NCBI GenBank assembly: GCA_945889445.1
Contig: CAMDBX010000026.1
Location: 1-45,577 of the forward strand
Direction: 5' to 3'
Length of the DNA stretch: 45,577 nucleotides
Source: Rhizobium sp. Q54
GTDB lineage: Bacteria; Pseudomonadota; Alphaproteobacteria; Rhizobiales; Aestuariivirgaceae
Positions 15,750 through 25,488 of this stretch are shown here, in pieces. Position 1 is the stretch's first letter; every line of letters begins with the position of its first letter. Made by a program: the position numbers and the translations under genes. The notes under the pieces are model-generated. The model had not been told where the DNA came from. It searched no databases and saw nothing but the letters and a program-made list of their open reading frames with translations.

Positions 15750-16334
15750 CTACTCCGCCTTCGCCTCGGTGCAGGTCATGAAGGTGATGCCCTCCGTGCC
15801 CACCTTCGAGTCCACCGTGGGCGTGTCCTGCGCGCAGTCGAAATCTTCCGCCAGATCATCGGCCGCCCGGCGGGCCTGTTCATTGGCGTTGGGATAGGAG
15901 CCCGCGACATAGTGGACGGGGCAGGCCTCCTTGCCCTTCAGCGCGGTGACGACCAGCCAGGTGACGGTGTTGCCATCATCGTTCGTCACCACCCGCCAGC
16001 GCTCGATCGCTGCGAAGGGCTTGCCGTTCCTGAGGCGCCACTCGACTGGGGAGAGGGCGGTGTTGAAGCGCGAGAAGGTCTTGGCGTAGCTGCAGCTTGC
16101 CTTCGCCGCCGGGCCCAGCCCGACGAAACTCCGCTCGTCATCGACCGAGACGACGATGTCGTTGCCCTTGAAGCCGGCGCATGTCCAGGTGCCGGCGAAG
16201 GTCATCCCATCGCCCCTTTCCACCTGGATGCAGGTCTTTTCGAGGTCGAAGGGGGTGTAAACGCTGGTGGTTTCGGCGGCAAGCGCAGCCAGTGGCCACA
16301 GACAGAAGGAGGATAGCCAGAGCGCCTTTCTCAT
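15750..16334 (-). CDS. hypothetical secreted protein
   Basis: 194 aa with a signal peptide ([21 protein letters not shown], cleavage near residue 19). The mature part has seven Cys (TCIQ, WTCAG, ASCSY, EACPV, DFDCA, MTCTE and others), suggesting disulfides and periplasmic residence. No family recognised; a weak resemblance to DUF1176-type secreted proteins cannot be confirmed by eye. No clear ribosome site precedes the ATG. It is divergent from ppa with only 41 bp between starts, so the two promoters must overlap or lie partly within the neighbouring gene. Confidence 0.7.
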   Translation of the reverse strand: MRKALWLSSFCLWPLAALAAETTSVYTPFDLEKTCIQVERGDGMTFAGTWTCAGFKGNDIVVSVDDERSFVGLGPAAKASCSYAKTFSRFNTALSPVEWRLRNGKPFAAIERWRVVTNDDGNTVTWLVVTALKGKEACPVHYVAGSYPNANEQARRAADDLAEDFDCAQDTPTVDSKVGTEGITFMTCTEAKAE

Positions 16335-16375
16335 GGCAGACAGGCTGCCACAAACGCCATTCTCGAGGAAGCCCC

Positions 16376-16912
16376 ATGCGCATCGACGCCATTTCGATTG
16401 GCAAGAACCCGCCCAAGGAAGTCAACGTCATCGTCGAGGTGCCGGTTGGTGGCGAACCGATCAAGTACGAGATGGACAAGGCCGCGGGCACGCTGGTGGT
16501 CGACCGCTTCCTCTATACCTCGATGCGCTATCCCGGCAATTACGGGTTCATCCCGCACACGCTGTCGGACGACGGCGACCCGATCGACGTGCTGATCGCC
16601 AACCAGCGCGGCATCATCCCCGGTGCCCTGGTGGCCGTCAGGCCGGTGGGCGTCCTGAAGATGCAGGACGAGGCCGGCGGCGACGAGAAGATCATCGCGG
16701 TGCCGACGCCCAAGCTGACCAGGCGCTATGAGAATGTGCATGAATACACCGACCTGCCGGACATCACGCTGAAGCAGATCGAGCACTTCTTCGAGCACTA
16801 CAAGGACCTAGAGCCCGGCAAGTGGGTGAAGGTCGTTGGCTGGGGCAATGCGGCGGAAGCCGAGCAGATGATCCTCGAGGCCATTGAACGCGCAAAGAAC
16901 GCGAAGGGCTGA
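16376..16912 (+). CDS. ppa: inorganic pyrophosphatase (type I, soluble)
   Basis: 178 aa from ATG 16376, with GAGGAA at a 5-nt spacer; length and start [19 protein letters not shown] match bacterial Ppa. The signature DGDPID is present, as are GNYGFIPHT and KWVKVVGWG. It hydrolyses pyrophosphate to two phosphates with Mg, pulling biosynthetic reactions forward. It converges with eda: four bases separate the stops, and both final codons (AAG GGC TGA) lie in one palindrome at 16904-16925. Confidence 0.95.
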   Translation: MRIDAISIGKNPPKEVNVIVEVPVGGEPIKYEMDKAAGTLVVDRFLYTSMRYPGNYGFIPHTLSDDGDPIDVLIANQRGIIPGALVAVRPVGVLKMQDEAGGDEKIIAVPTPKLTRRYENVHEYTDLPDITLKQIEHFFEHYKDLEPGKWVKVVGWGNAAEAEQMILEAIERAKNAKG

Positions 16913-16925
16913 GGGCTCAGCCCTT
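16904..16925. terminator. palindrome spanning ppa and eda stop codons
   Basis: AAGGGCTGAG and CTCAGCCCTT are 10-bp arms separated by GG. Each arm encodes Lys-Gly-stop for one of the two convergent genes. It may act as a bidirectional terminator stem, though no T-tract follows on either side and the two-base centre forces a smaller real stem. Confidence 0.4.
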
Positions 16926-17561
16926 CAGATTCGCCGCCTCGGCTGCCAGCTTCTCGATCCCCGCCCAGTCCTTCGCCTCGACCAGCTTCTTCGGCGCCAT
17001 CCAGGAGCCGCCGACGGTCATCACGTTCGGCAGCTTCAGATAGGAAACGGCCGTCTCCGGCGTGATGCCACCTGTCGGGCAGAAGCGGATCTGCGGGAGC
17101 GGCGAGGCGAGAGACGAGAGATAGGCCGTCCCGCCCGCGGGCTCCGCGGGGAAGAACTTCTGGATGGTGTAGCCCCACTCCAGGAGCGCCATGCACTCGG
17201 ACGCGGTTACGCCACCGGGCAGCAGCGCAATGTCGTAATCCTCGCCAGCACCCATCAGCCTGCCGGTAGAGCCCGGCGACACCGCGAACTTGCAGCCCAG
17301 CTTGTAGCTGTCGCGCAGCTGTTCCGGTGTCAGCACCGTGCCGGAGCCGACGATGGCGCCTTCGACCTCGGCGATGATGGCGCGGATGCAATCCATGGCC
17401 TTTGCCGTGCGCAGCGTGATTTCGAGAACCGGAAGGCCACCCTTCACCAGTGCCCGGGCCAGCGGAACGGCGTCTTCGACATTCTCGATCACCATCACCG
17501 GAACGACCGGCGCCAGCTGCAAGGCCTCGGCGAGGCCCTTCTGATATTCTTTCGTCATCAT
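16917..17561 (-). CDS. eda: KDPG/KHG aldolase
   Basis: 214 aa. The class I aldolase fold is supported by the proton-shuttling Glu in LEITLRT (about 47), the phosphate-binding GSGT, and the Schiff-base Lys in QKFFPAE (about 135). It splits 2-keto-3-deoxy-6-phosphogluconate into pyruvate and glyceraldehyde-3-phosphate, the last Entner-Doudoroff step. The start overlaps the edd stop by four bases (ATGA), a strong sign of coupled translation; a second ATG follows immediately (17558). Last gene of zwf-pgl-edd-eda. Confidence 0.95.
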   Translation of the reverse strand: MMTKEYQKGLAEALQLAPVVPVMVIENVEDAVPLARALVKGGLPVLEITLRTAKAMDCIRAIIAEVEGAIVGSGTVLTPEQLRDSYKLGCKFAVSPGSTGRLMGAGEDYDIALLPGGVTASECMALLEWGYTIQKFFPAEPAGGTAYLSSLASPLPQIRFCPTGGITPETAVSYLKLPNVMTVGGSWMAPKKLVEAKDWAGIEKLAAEAANLKG

Positions 17562-19372
17562 ACTGCCTCGAAAATAGATGCGCCCTGATCGGCGCGGCCC
17601 GCAATGTTGCGGAAAGCCTGGAACAGTTCGCGCCCGGTCCCGACATTGTTGGCGGAAAGATCGGCCTTCACGGCGTCCCGCGTGGAGAGATCGGCCAGCA
17701 CCTCCAGCGTGCCGGCATCGGCGTCGAGCCTGATGATGTCGCCGTCCCTGATCTTGGCAATGGGGCCGCCGTCGACGGCTTCCGGCGTCAGGTGGATCGC
17801 GGCGGGCACCTTGCCCGAAGCACCCGACATGCGCCCATCGGTGACGAGCGCCACCTTGAAGCCGCGCTCCTGCAACACGGCCAGCGGCGGCGTGAGGCGG
17901 TGGAGTTCCGGCATGCCATTGGCCTTCGGCCCCTGGAAGCGCACCACGGCGACCATGTCGCCATTGAGTTCGCCCGCCCGGAAGGCCGCCTGCAGGTCCT
18001 CCTGGGAGTGGAAGATGCGGGCCGGGGCCTCGATGAAATGGCGGTCCGCCGGGATCGAGGAGGTCTTGATGACCGAGAGGCCAAGATTGCCCTTCAGCAC
18101 ATTGAGGCCGCCGGTTGGCTGGAAGGGCTTCGACGCATCACGCAACACGCCCTCGTCATGGGATGTCACGGCAGCAGCGGCATAGACCAGCTCACCATCT
18201 GCGCCGAGGCGCGCTTCCTTGGTGTAGCCCGAGAGGCCGGTGCCCATGATGGTCTGCACGTCCTCGTGCAGAAGCCCTGCGCTGAGCAGTTCGCGGATCA
18301 GGAAGCCCATGCCGCCTGCCGCGTTGAAGTGGTTCACATCCGCCTTGCCGTTGGGGTAGACGCGCGCCATCAGCGGCACGGCCTTGGAGAGTTCGGCCAA
18401 GTCTTCCCAGGTGAGTGCGATGCCCGCTGCCGCCGCCATGGCGATCAGATGCATGGTGTGGTTGGTGGAGCCGCCGGTGGCCAAGAGGCCGACGACGCCG
18501 TTCACCACTGCCTTCTCGTCATAGATTCGGCCGATGGGCTGATAGTCGTTGCCCAGCGCGGTGATGGAGAGCGCGCGCTTGGCGGATTCGCGCGTGATCG
18601 CGTCGCGCAACGGCGTGTTGGGGTTGACGAAGGTCGAGCCCGGCAAGTGCAGGCCCATGATCTCCATCAGCATCTGGTTCGAGTTGGCCGTGCCATAGAA
18701 GGTGCAGGTGCCGGGGCCGTGATAGGACAGGGCCTCGGCCTCGAGCAGCTGGCTGCGGTCCACCTTCCCCTCGGCATAGAGCTGGCGGATCCTTGCTTTC
18801 TCGTCGTTCGGCAGGCCGCTGGTCATCGGGCCTGCCGGGATGAACACGGCGGGCAGGTGCCCGAAGGAGAGGGCACCGATGATGAGGCCCGGCACGATCT
18901 TGTCGCAGACACCCAAGTAGACTGCCGCATCGAACATCTGGTGCGACAGCGCCACGGCGGTCGACAGCGCGATCACGTCACGCGAGAACAGCGACAGCTC
19001 CATGCCCGTCTCGCCCTGGGTCACGCCATCGCACATGGCGGGCACGCCACCTGCCACCTGCGCGGTGCCGCCGACGACGCGGGCCGCCTCGCGGATCATG
19101 TTGGGATAGGTCTCGAAGGGCTGGTGCGCCGAGAGCATGTCGTTGTAGGCGGTGACGATGGCGAGGTTCGGCGCATTGCCGTTCCGGAGCGCGTTCTTGT
19201 CATGCGGGCTGCAGGCCGCGAAGCCATGCGCGATGTTGGCGCAGCCCAGTGCCTTGCGCTTGGGCGTCAGGGCGATGGCCGCGTCGATCTTCTCGAGGTA
19301 GCGCCGCCGCGGCTGGCGGCTGCGTTCGATGATCTTCTCGGTGACGGCGGAAATCGTTGCGTTCACGGACAT
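17558..19372 (-). CDS. edd: phosphogluconate dehydratase
   Basis: 604 aa from ATG 19372 ([10 protein letters not shown]); an in-frame GTG at 19381 would add three residues. An IlvD/Edd-family [4Fe-4S] dehydratase: segments [22 protein letters not shown] and [13 protein letters not shown] include the cluster Cys and substrate residues, and [11 protein letters not shown] is the C-terminal family signature. It converts 6-phosphogluconate to KDPG. The start lies 13 bp after the pgl stop; the stop overlaps the eda start. The normal length and KDPG aldolase neighbour separate it from IlvD. Confidence 0.96.
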   Translation of the reverse strand: MSVNATISAVTEKIIERSRQPRRRYLEKIDAAIALTPKRKALGCANIAHGFAACSPHDKNALRNGNAPNLAIVTAYNDMLSAHQPFETYPNMIREAARVVGGTAQVAGGVPAMCDGVTQGETGMELSLFSRDVIALSTAVALSHQMFDAAVYLGVCDKIVPGLIIGALSFGHLPAVFIPAGPMTSGLPNDEKARIRQLYAEGKVDRSQLLEAEALSYHGPGTCTFYGTANSNQMLMEIMGLHLPGSTFVNPNTPLRDAITRESAKRALSITALGNDYQPIGRIYDEKAVVNGVVGLLATGGSTNHTMHLIAMAAAAGIALTWEDLAELSKAVPLMARVYPNGKADVNHFNAAGGMGFLIRELLSAGLLHEDVQTIMGTGLSGYTKEARLGADGELVYAAAAVTSHDEGVLRDASKPFQPTGGLNVLKGNLGLSVIKTSSIPADRHFIEAPARIFHSQEDLQAAFRAGELNGDMVAVVRFQGPKANGMPELHRLTPPLAVLQERGFKVALVTDGRMSGASGKVPAAIHLTPEAVDGGPIAKIRDGDIIRLDADAGTLEVLADLSTRDAVKADLSANNVGTGRELFQAFRNIAGRADQGASIFEAV

Positions 19373-19385
19373 CGGCTTCACTTTC

Positions 19386-20042
19386 TCAGGGGCACCAATA
19401 GAGCGTCACGGGGGCGGCACCGCGCAACACGGCGCGCACCGGCATGTCTTCCTCAGGGCCTTCGGCCAGCGCCTGCTTCAGAACCTTCTGCTTTTCCGCA
19501 CCTTCGATGTGGAGTGCCAGGCGGCCCGCCTGCTCGAGAACGGGGAGCGTGAAGGTGAGGCGCGGCTCACCCGCACCGGGTGCATTGATGGCGATGAGGC
19601 GTTTCTGCGTCCCGGCATCGATGGCTTCGGCCAGCGTGTCGCCACCGGGGAAGAAGGAGGCGGTGTGGCCGTCGTTTCCCATGCCCAGCACGGCGACGTC
19701 GAAGGCGGGGATCTTCGCGGCGTCCGGATTGTCCACCAGCGGCACGAAGCGTGCGACGGCGGCCTTGTTCTGCAACAGGTGCGCGCGCACCAGGCGGGCG
19801 TTGGAGCGCTCGGAGCTTTCGGGCACCTGGCGCTCGTCGACGAGCGTCACCGATACACGGCTCCACGGGATGTCGATCATCGACAGCTTCTCGAAGAACA
19901 GCTTGGGTGTCGTCCCGCCGGAGACGGCGAGCGTTGCCCGGCCCTTGGCCTGAATGGCGCGGGCCAGTTCATCGCCCACGTCGCGGGCCAGCCCCTCGGC
20001 CAGCGCCTCGCGCGCTTCGAAGATGCGTTCGGCTTCAATCAA
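19386..20042 (-). CDS. pgl: 6-phosphogluconolactonase
   Basis: 218 aa, NagB/DevB-type Pgl. Motifs: [10 protein letters not shown] (sugar phosphate binding), [10 protein letters not shown], and [14 protein letters not shown] with the catalytic His. It hydrolyses 6-phosphogluconolactone between Zwf and Edd. Its start overlaps the zwf stop by eight bases, so translation is probably coupled. Confidence 0.94.
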   Translation of the reverse strand: MIEAERIFEAREALAEGLARDVGDELARAIQAKGRATLAVSGGTTPKLFFEKLSMIDIPWSRVSVTLVDERQVPESSERSNARLVRAHLLQNKAAVARFVPLVDNPDAAKIPAFDVAVLGMGNDGHTASFFPGGDTLAEAIDAGTQKRLIAINAPGAGEPRLTFTLPVLEQAGRLALHIEGAEKQKVLKQALAEGPEEDMPVRAVLRGAAPVTLYWCP

Positions 20043-21519
20043 TGTCCTGGTCCTCGTACCACGTGCGGCCGTCGCGCTCGATCAGCGCCACGGCGGAGGA
20101 GGGGCCCCATGTGCCCGCGGTATACTGCTTCGGAAGTTCGGATGAGGCCGACCAGGCGTCGAGCACCGGGTCGATCCAGCCCCAGGCCTCTTCCACCTCG
20201 TCGCGGCGCATGAACAGCGCCTGGTTGCCGCGGACGACATCCATCAGGAGGCGCTCATAGGCATCCGGGTTGCGCACGTTGAAGGCGTCCGCAAAGCTCA
20301 TGTCGAGCGGCACATTGGACAGCCGCATGCCGCCCGGCCCCGGGTCCTTGATCATCAGCCACAGCTTCACGCCCTCGTCGGGCTGCAGGCGGATGACGAG
20401 GCGGTTGGGGGCGATCGGCCCCGCCTGCCCGTCGAACACCGAATGCGGGATCGGCTTGAAGGTGACGACGATCTCGGACACGCGCGAGGGCAGCCGCTTG
20501 CCGGTGCGGAGGTAGAAAGGCACGCCGGACCAGCGCCAGTTGGCGATCTCGGCCTTGAGCGCCACAAAGGTCTCGGTCTTGGACGTCGAGGAGCCGAGCT
20601 CCTCGAGATAGCCTCTCACCGCCTCGCCATTGGCCGCACCAGCGCGATACTGCCCGCGCACCGTGGCATTGGGCACGGCATCGGCAGTGATCGGCTTCAG
20701 CGACTTCAGCACCTTCAGCTTCTCGTCACGCAGCGCATCGGCCTGGGTGGAGGTGGGCGGCTCCATGGCGACCAGACACAAGAGCTGCAGCATGTGGTTC
20801 TGCACCATGTCACGCAACGCGCCTGCGGTGTCGTAGTAGCCCGCGCGGCCTTCCACACCCAGCGTCTCGGCCACGGTGATCTGCACGTGGTCGATGTGGC
20901 CGGAGTTCCACACGGGTTCGAACAAAGCGTTGGCAAAGCGCAGCGCCATCAGATTCTGAACCGTCTCCTTCCCGAGGTAATGGTCGATGCGGTAGATCTG
21001 CGGTTCCTTGAACACCTTGCCGATCGACTCGTTCAGCGCATGCGCCGAGGCGCCCGACTTGCCGAGTGGCTTCTCGATGACGACGCGGGTGCGCGGGGTC
21101 ACCAGATGGTGGGCGGCCAGCTTGTCGCAGATCGGCCCGAACAGGTCAGGCCCCACTGCGAGGTAGAAGACGCGGATGCGCTCGGTCTCGGGCTTCAGCA
21201 GATGCCCGAGATCGGCCCAGCCGGCATCCTGCGCGGCATCCGCCGTCACGTAGTGCAGTCGGTCGAGGAAGCGCGCCATCATCTCAGGCAGACGGTCGGC
21301 GGCGGCCACGTGGTCCTCGATGGCCTTCCTGGCGAAGGCCTGGAATGCCTCATTGGTCATCGCCCGGCGCGAACAGCCGATGATGCGCGAGCCGGGCGGG
21401 ATCTGGCCGGCGAGGTCGCGGTGGAACAGCGCGGGCAAGAGCTTGCGCTGGGAGAGGTCGCCCGTGGCGCCGAAGACCACGAGGTCGAACAGCTCCACCG
21501 GGATGATGCGCGGGGTCAT
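20035..21519 (-). CDS. zwf: glucose-6-phosphate 1-dehydrogenase
   Basis: 494 aa from ATG 21519 (MTPRIIPVELFDLVVFGATGD), with GGAAAG upstream. The NADP motif FGATGDLSQRK is near the N-terminus and the active-site RIDHYLGKETVQN near residue 180. It oxidises glucose-6-phosphate to the lactone and is first gene of the operon. A promoter candidate (TTGACT, 16 bp, TATTTG on minus, 21582-21555) lies just upstream, and a 7-7-7 inverted repeat lies further up in the divergent region shared with the sugar kinase. Confidence 0.95.
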   Translation of the reverse strand: MTPRIIPVELFDLVVFGATGDLSQRKLLPALFHRDLAGQIPPGSRIIGCSRRAMTNEAFQAFARKAIEDHVAAADRLPEMMARFLDRLHYVTADAAQDAGWADLGHLLKPETERIRVFYLAVGPDLFGPICDKLAAHHLVTPRTRVVIEKPLGKSGASAHALNESIGKVFKEPQIYRIDHYLGKETVQNLMALRFANALFEPVWNSGHIDHVQITVAETLGVEGRAGYYDTAGALRDMVQNHMLQLLCLVAMEPPTSTQADALRDEKLKVLKSLKPITADAVPNATVRGQYRAGAANGEAVRGYLEELGSSTSKTETFVALKAEIANWRWSGVPFYLRTGKRLPSRVSEIVVTFKPIPHSVFDGQAGPIAPNRLVIRLQPDEGVKLWLMIKDPGPGGMRLSNVPLDMSFADAFNVRNPDAYERLLMDVVRGNQALFMRRDEVEEAWGWIDPVLDAWSASSELPKQYTAGTWGPSSAVALIERDGRTWYEDQDID

Positions 21520-21554
21520 TGAAAATCTTTCCGCCGTGTTTGATGTGCGCCACT

Positions 21555-21582
21555 CAAATAGCGGCTTTCGATTACGAGTCAA
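21555..21582 (-). promoter_or_regulatory. candidate zwf operon promoter
   Basis: On minus, TTGACT (21582-21577), a 16-bp spacer and TATTTG (21560-21555), 36 bases before the zwf ATG. The -35 matches five of six consensus bases; the -10 is weak. Confidence 0.45.
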
Positions 21583-21611
21583 TGAAGGCGGCAATACGTC
21601 AGGGCAAGTGA

Positions 21612-21644
21612 TTTATTGCAATCCTCAATAAAATGGCCCATGAT
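21612..21644 (+). promoter_or_regulatory. candidate kinase promoter with operator-like inverted repeat
   Basis: TTTATTG (21612-21618) and CAATAAA (21626-21632) are perfect inverted 7-mers with a 7-bp gap. A plus-strand promoter TTGCAA-N17-CATGAT (21616-21621, 21639-21644) overlaps it, so a bound repressor would block the kinase gene. It also lies 30 bp upstream of the zwf -35 and could affect both units. No regulator gene is adjacent. Confidence 0.45.
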
Positions 21645-21675
21645 TGCTGAAAAATCAGCAGGTTGGGAGGGTGGC

Positions 21676-22599
21676 ATGATCCTGTGTTGCGGCGAGGCGT
21701 TGATCGATTTTCTGCCTAGAAAAACGGCAGAGGGGGCGGCTGCCTATGAACCGGTCTGCGGTGGCTCGGTCTACAATACGGCCATCGCGCTGGGCCGCCT
21801 GGGCGTGCCGGTCGGCCTGTTCACCGGCCTGTCGACCGACTTTTTCGGCGACATGCTGAGGGACGGCCTCAAGGCCTCGAACGTGAGCCTCGCCTTCATC
21901 AAGGACTGGGACAGGCCCTCGACGCTGGCCTTCGTCAAGCTCAGCAAGGGCCACGCCCGCTATTCCTTCTTCGACGACAATTCGGCGGGCCGCATGCTGA
22001 CAAAGCGCGACCTGCCCAAGCTGGCGAAGACGGTTCAGGCCCTGCACTTCGGCTCCATCAGCCTGATCCCGGAACCGGGCGGCGACGCGCTGGAAGCGCT
22101 GATGAAGCGCGAGGCGAAATCGCGCGTCATCTGCCTCGACCCCAACATCCGCCCCGGCATGATCAAGGACCGCCGGAAGCACATGGCCCGCCTCACCCGC
22201 ATGATCGCCATGGCCGACATCGTGAAGGTCTCGGACGAGGACGTGGCCTGGATGACGGCTAAGGACGATGCCGCTGCCGCCGCGAAGAGGTGGCTGAAGC
22301 TTGGCGCCAAGCTGGTCGTCGTCACGCGCGGCGCCAAGGGTGTGGAGGCCTTCACCGCACAGGGCTTCATGACCATGGCCGCACAGAAGGTGAAGGTTGC
22401 CGACACGGTGGGGGCGGGTGACACCTTCACCGCCGGGCTGCTCACGGCGCTCCGCGCCATGAAGCTGCTCGACAAGAAGAAGCTCGCCGCGCTGAAGGCC
22501 GAGGATCTCGCGCTGGCGCTGGGCTTTGCCGCCAAGGCCGCGTCGATCACGTGTTCGCGGCCGGGCGCCAACCCGCCGTGGGCTAGGGAGATGGTGTGA
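21676..22599 (+). CDS. PfkB/ribokinase-family sugar kinase (fructokinase-like)
   Basis: 307 aa from ATG 21676, which has GGGAGGG four bases upstream; an in-frame ATG at 21640 would add 12 poor residues. The family C-terminal signature with catalytic Asp is present (DTVGAGDTFTAGLL), as is the N-terminal CGGSVYNTAIALGRLG. It phosphorylates a sugar or nucleoside with ATP. Divergence from the zwf operon suggests it supplies hexose phosphate to the Entner-Doudoroff pathway, fructose being most likely. Ketodeoxygluconate kinase is an alternative. Confidence 0.88.
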   Translation: MILCCGEALIDFLPRKTAEGAAAYEPVCGGSVYNTAIALGRLGVPVGLFTGLSTDFFGDMLRDGLKASNVSLAFIKDWDRPSTLAFVKLSKGHARYSFFDDNSAGRMLTKRDLPKLAKTVQALHFGSISLIPEPGGDALEALMKREAKSRVICLDPNIRPGMIKDRRKHMARLTRMIAMADIVKVSDEDVAWMTAKDDAAAAAKRWLKLGAKLVVVTRGAKGVEAFTAQGFMTMAAQKVKVADTVGAGDTFTAGLLTALRAMKLLDKKKLAALKAEDLALALGFAAKAASITCSRPGANPPWAREMV

Positions 22600-22902
22600 T
22601 CGCCATCCCCAAATTGTTCCGGCACCTCGGCACCCCGTAATCCCGTCACCCTAGCGAAAGCTGGGGCCCAGCTTTGGCCAAAATCGAGTTCGTAACGATT
22701 GCTTTTGGCTATCATCTTGCAGAGCTATTACCCTAGCCGGATCAGATAGGATTGGCTCTACAGCTTCTCCAGGGCCTTTGGAGATGTCTCCGCTGACCCA
22801 AAGCTAGGCCCCGGCTTTCGCCGGGGTGACGGCCTCAATGGGTGATCAGGGGGTTGATCAATGGGTTGACAATCCTCTCCGCCCCGTCGAGGTGATCTCG
22901 CC
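22600..22902. other. 303-bp intergenic region with a paired repeat
   Basis: Between the kinase and hrpB. It holds two inverted copies of the dispersed repeat (below) around a 120-bp A/T-richer centre. No coding frame is supported. A GAGGTGATC ribosome site for hrpB lies at the right end. Confidence 0.6.
22645..22830. repeat. inverted pair of dispersed palindromic repeats
   Basis: Units 22645-22677 and 22798-22830 match in inverted orientation at about 29 of 33 positions, with core GTCACCCCGGCGAAAGCC and an AGCTTTGG outer part. Same family as 4298-4320 and 25348-25430. Confidence 0.8.
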
Positions 22903-25335
22903 ATGGATTTCCCCGTCGACCAGATCATCCCGCAGCTCTCGGACGCCCTCGCCACGAGCCCCGCCGCACTGCTCGTCGCCGAGCCGGGCGCGGGCAAGAC
23001 CACGCGCGTGCCGTTGAAGCTGCTCGATGCACCTTGGTTGAAGCATCAGAAGATCGTCATGCTGGAGCCCCGCCGCCTTGCCGCGCGCAACGCCGCGCAC
23101 CGCATGGCGGAGACGCTGGGCGAGGAGGTGGGCGGAACGGTTGGCTACACCGTGCGCCTCGAGCGGCGCGTCTCGGCGAAAACGCGGATCGAGGTCGTCA
23201 CCGAGGGCATCCTCACCCGCAGGCTCCAGCAGGATCCGGAGCTTTCCGGCACCGGGCTCGTCATCTTCGACGAATTCCACGAACGCTCGCTCGATGCCGA
23301 CTTCGGCTTGGCACTCACGCTCGACATCCAGCGCGGGCTTCGCGACGATCTCAAGATCCTCGTCATGTCCGCCACCCTCGATGCCGCGCGCGTCGCCGCG
23401 CACCTTGGCGACGCGCCGGTCATCGATGCGCCGGGCCGTGTCTTCCCGGTCGAGACGCGCCACCTCGACAAGGCGCAACGCCAGACCATTTCGGCCGATG
23501 CCCTGCGCGCCGTCCATCGCGCGCTGGATGAAACCGACACGTCGATCCTCGTGTTCCTCCCCGGCGAGGCGGAGATCCGCCGCACCGAGGACGCGCTCAA
23601 TTCATCAGGCCTGCCGAAGAATACGGTGGTCCGCCCGCTCTACGGCGCGATGAGCTTCGCCGAGCAGGACGCGGCGATCCGCCCGTCACCCCCGGGCGAA
23701 CGCAAGATCGTGCTGGCCACCACGATTGCCGAGACGAGCCTCACCATCGACGGCATCGGTGCGGTCATCGACTGCGGCTTCAAGCGCGTGCCGCGTTTCG
23801 ATCCGGCATCGGGCATGACGGCGCTTGAAACCGTGCGCGTGTCGCTCGCCAGTGCCGACCAGCGCCGTGGCCGCGCGGGACGTCTCGGCCCTGGCGTCGG
23901 CTATCGCCTGTGGCCCGAGGCCGAATCGCGCGCGCTCAAGGCCCATGACGATCCGGAAATCTTCGTCGCCGACCTTGCACCCCTGGTGCTGGAGCTCGCC
24001 GCCTGGGGCGTCACCGATCCGAAGGCGCTGCCCTGGCTCGACCCGCCGCCCGCCGCCCCCTTCGCCCAGGCACAGGACCTGCTGAAGCGGCTTGAGGCGC
24101 TGGACGCGGAGAACAAGATCACCGCCATGGGCAAGCAGATGGTGCGCCTGCCACTGCACCCGCGGCTTGCCCACATGGTGGTGAAGGGCCACAGCGCGCT
24201 CGCCGCCGACCTCGCCGCCATGCTGTCGGAACGTGACGGCCTGCCGCGTGCCGTGGGCGTGGACATCACCGCGCGCCTGACGGCGATCCGCGGCGGTGCG
24301 CGCGACCGCATCCGCCAGACGGCGAAGCAGATCCGCCAGATCGCCGGCATCAAGGACGAGGAGACCGACGTCAGCCCCGGCGTGCTCGTCGCCTACGCCT
24401 TCCCGGACCGCATCGCGCAGGCGCGCGGCGGGGACCGCCGCTATCGCCTGTCGGGCGGCGGCGGCGCGGTGCTGCCCGAGCATGATGCACTGGTCACGCA
24501 GGACTTCCTTGCGGTCGCCACCACGGATGGCGCCGCGGGTGACCAGAAGATCTACCTCGCGGCACCCCTGTCGCTGAAGGAGATCGAGGAACATTTCCGC
24601 GACCAGATCGAAGCCCGCGACGGCGTCTTCTGGGACAGCCGCACGAAGGCGGTGAGCGCGTCGAAGTCCCGCCGCCTCGGCGCGCTGGTGCTGGAGGAGA
24701 AGCCGTCGACCAACGCCGACCCTACGCTCATCGCTGACGCGATGACGCAGGGCGTGCGCGAGATGGGCCTCGCATCGCTGCCATGGACCGAAGGTGCGAA
24801 GATCCTCCGCGCCCGCGTGATGTTCCTCCGCCGGCTCTTCCCCGAGGAAGGCTGGCCCGATCTCTCGGACGAGGCTTTGCTCGCCAGCCTCGAAGACTGG
24901 CTCGCACCCTATCTCGCCGGCATCAGCCGCAAAGCCCATCTCGACCGGTTGGACATGCACCAGATCATCCAGTCGCTGATCCCGCACGAACTCGCCCGCA
25001 AGATGGACCGCCTCGCTCCCGTCCGCATCGAAGTCCCTTCGGGCGCCGACGTGCGCATCGATTACGAGACCGAGGGCGACCCCGTCTTGCGCGTCCGCCT
25101 GCAGGAAATGTTCGGCCTCGCCAGGACGCCCGCCATCGCCGAAGGCCGCAGCCCCTTGCGCATCGAACTGCTGTCCCCCGCCGGAAGGCCCTTGGCCGTC
25201 ACCCAGTCGCTCGAAACCTTCTGGACCAACGGCTACCCCTCCGTGCGCTCCGACATGCGCGGCAGATACCCCAAGCACGCATGGCCCGAGGACCCGCTGA
25301 ACGCCGCCCCGGTGAAGCCGCGACGGCTGCGGTAA
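22903..25335 (+). CDS. hrpB: ATP-dependent helicase HrpB (DEAH-box)
   Basis: 810 aa, normal for HrpB. The helicase core begins at once: Walker A EPGAGKTTR (about 27-35), DEAH-type motif II DEFHER, motif III SATLD, and motif VI QRRGRAGR. The HA2 and HrpB-specific C-terminal regions follow, ending in the family motif TNGYPSVRSDMRGRYPKHAWPEDP. A nucleic-acid-dependent ATPase whose cellular role in bacteria is poorly defined. The frame is intact, in contrast to the pilus genes. Confidence 0.95.
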   Translation: MDFPVDQIIPQLSDALATSPAALLVAEPGAGKTTRVPLKLLDAPWLKHQKIVMLEPRRLAARNAAHRMAETLGEEVGGTVGYTVRLERRVSAKTRIEVVTEGILTRRLQQDPELSGTGLVIFDEFHERSLDADFGLALTLDIQRGLRDDLKILVMSATLDAARVAAHLGDAPVIDAPGRVFPVETRHLDKAQRQTISADALRAVHRALDETDTSILVFLPGEAEIRRTEDALNSSGLPKNTVVRPLYGAMSFAEQDAAIRPSPPGERKIVLATTIAETSLTIDGIGAVIDCGFKRVPRFDPASGMTALETVRVSLASADQRRGRAGRLGPGVGYRLWPEAESRALKAHDDPEIFVADLAPLVLELAAWGVTDPKALPWLDPPPAAPFAQAQDLLKRLEALDAENKITAMGKQMVRLPLHPRLAHMVVKGHSALAADLAAMLSERDGLPRAVGVDITARLTAIRGGARDRIRQTAKQIRQIAGIKDEETDVSPGVLVAYAFPDRIAQARGGDRRYRLSGGGGAVLPEHDALVTQDFLAVATTDGAAGDQKIYLAAPLSLKEIEEHFRDQIEARDGVFWDSRTKAVSASKSRRLGALVLEEKPSTNADPTLIADAMTQGVREMGLASLPWTEGAKILRARVMFLRRLFPEEGWPDLSDEALLASLEDWLAPYLAGISRKAHLDRLDMHQIIQSLIPHELARKMDRLAPVRIEVPSGADVRIDYETEGDPVLRVRLQEMFGLARTPAIAEGRSPLRIELLSPAGRPLAVTQSLETFWTNGYPSVRSDMRGRYPKHAWPEDPLNAAPVKPRRLR

Positions 25336-25347
25336 CTCTTTCTTGCC

Positions 25348-25430
25348 GTAATCCCGGCGAAAGTCGGGACCCCGCTTTCTCTCCGCGAGGCAGCCGCCCA
25401 AAGCGGGACCCCGGCTTTCGCCGGGGTGAC
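25348..25430. repeat. inverted pair of dispersed palindromic repeats
   Basis: Units 25348-25378 and 25400-25430 match inversely at 26 of 31 positions around a 21-bp spacer; together they form one long hairpin directly after hrpB and before the nucleotidyltransferase gene. Confidence 0.8.
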
Positions 25431-25488
25431 GAGAACAGGGGAGCGTCTTTCATGACTTTTGCAGTCCGACTCGCTCTAACCTTCAAAC

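Noticed and set aside
17450-19552. 700-codon plus-strand open frame opposite edd
   Set aside because: Antisense shadow of a high-G+C gene; His/Arg/Gly-rich with no domain, while edd on minus has full family motifs.
23686-25401. 571-codon minus-strand open frame opposite hrpB
   Set aside because: Low-complexity shadow; hrpB covers the region with all helicase motifs.
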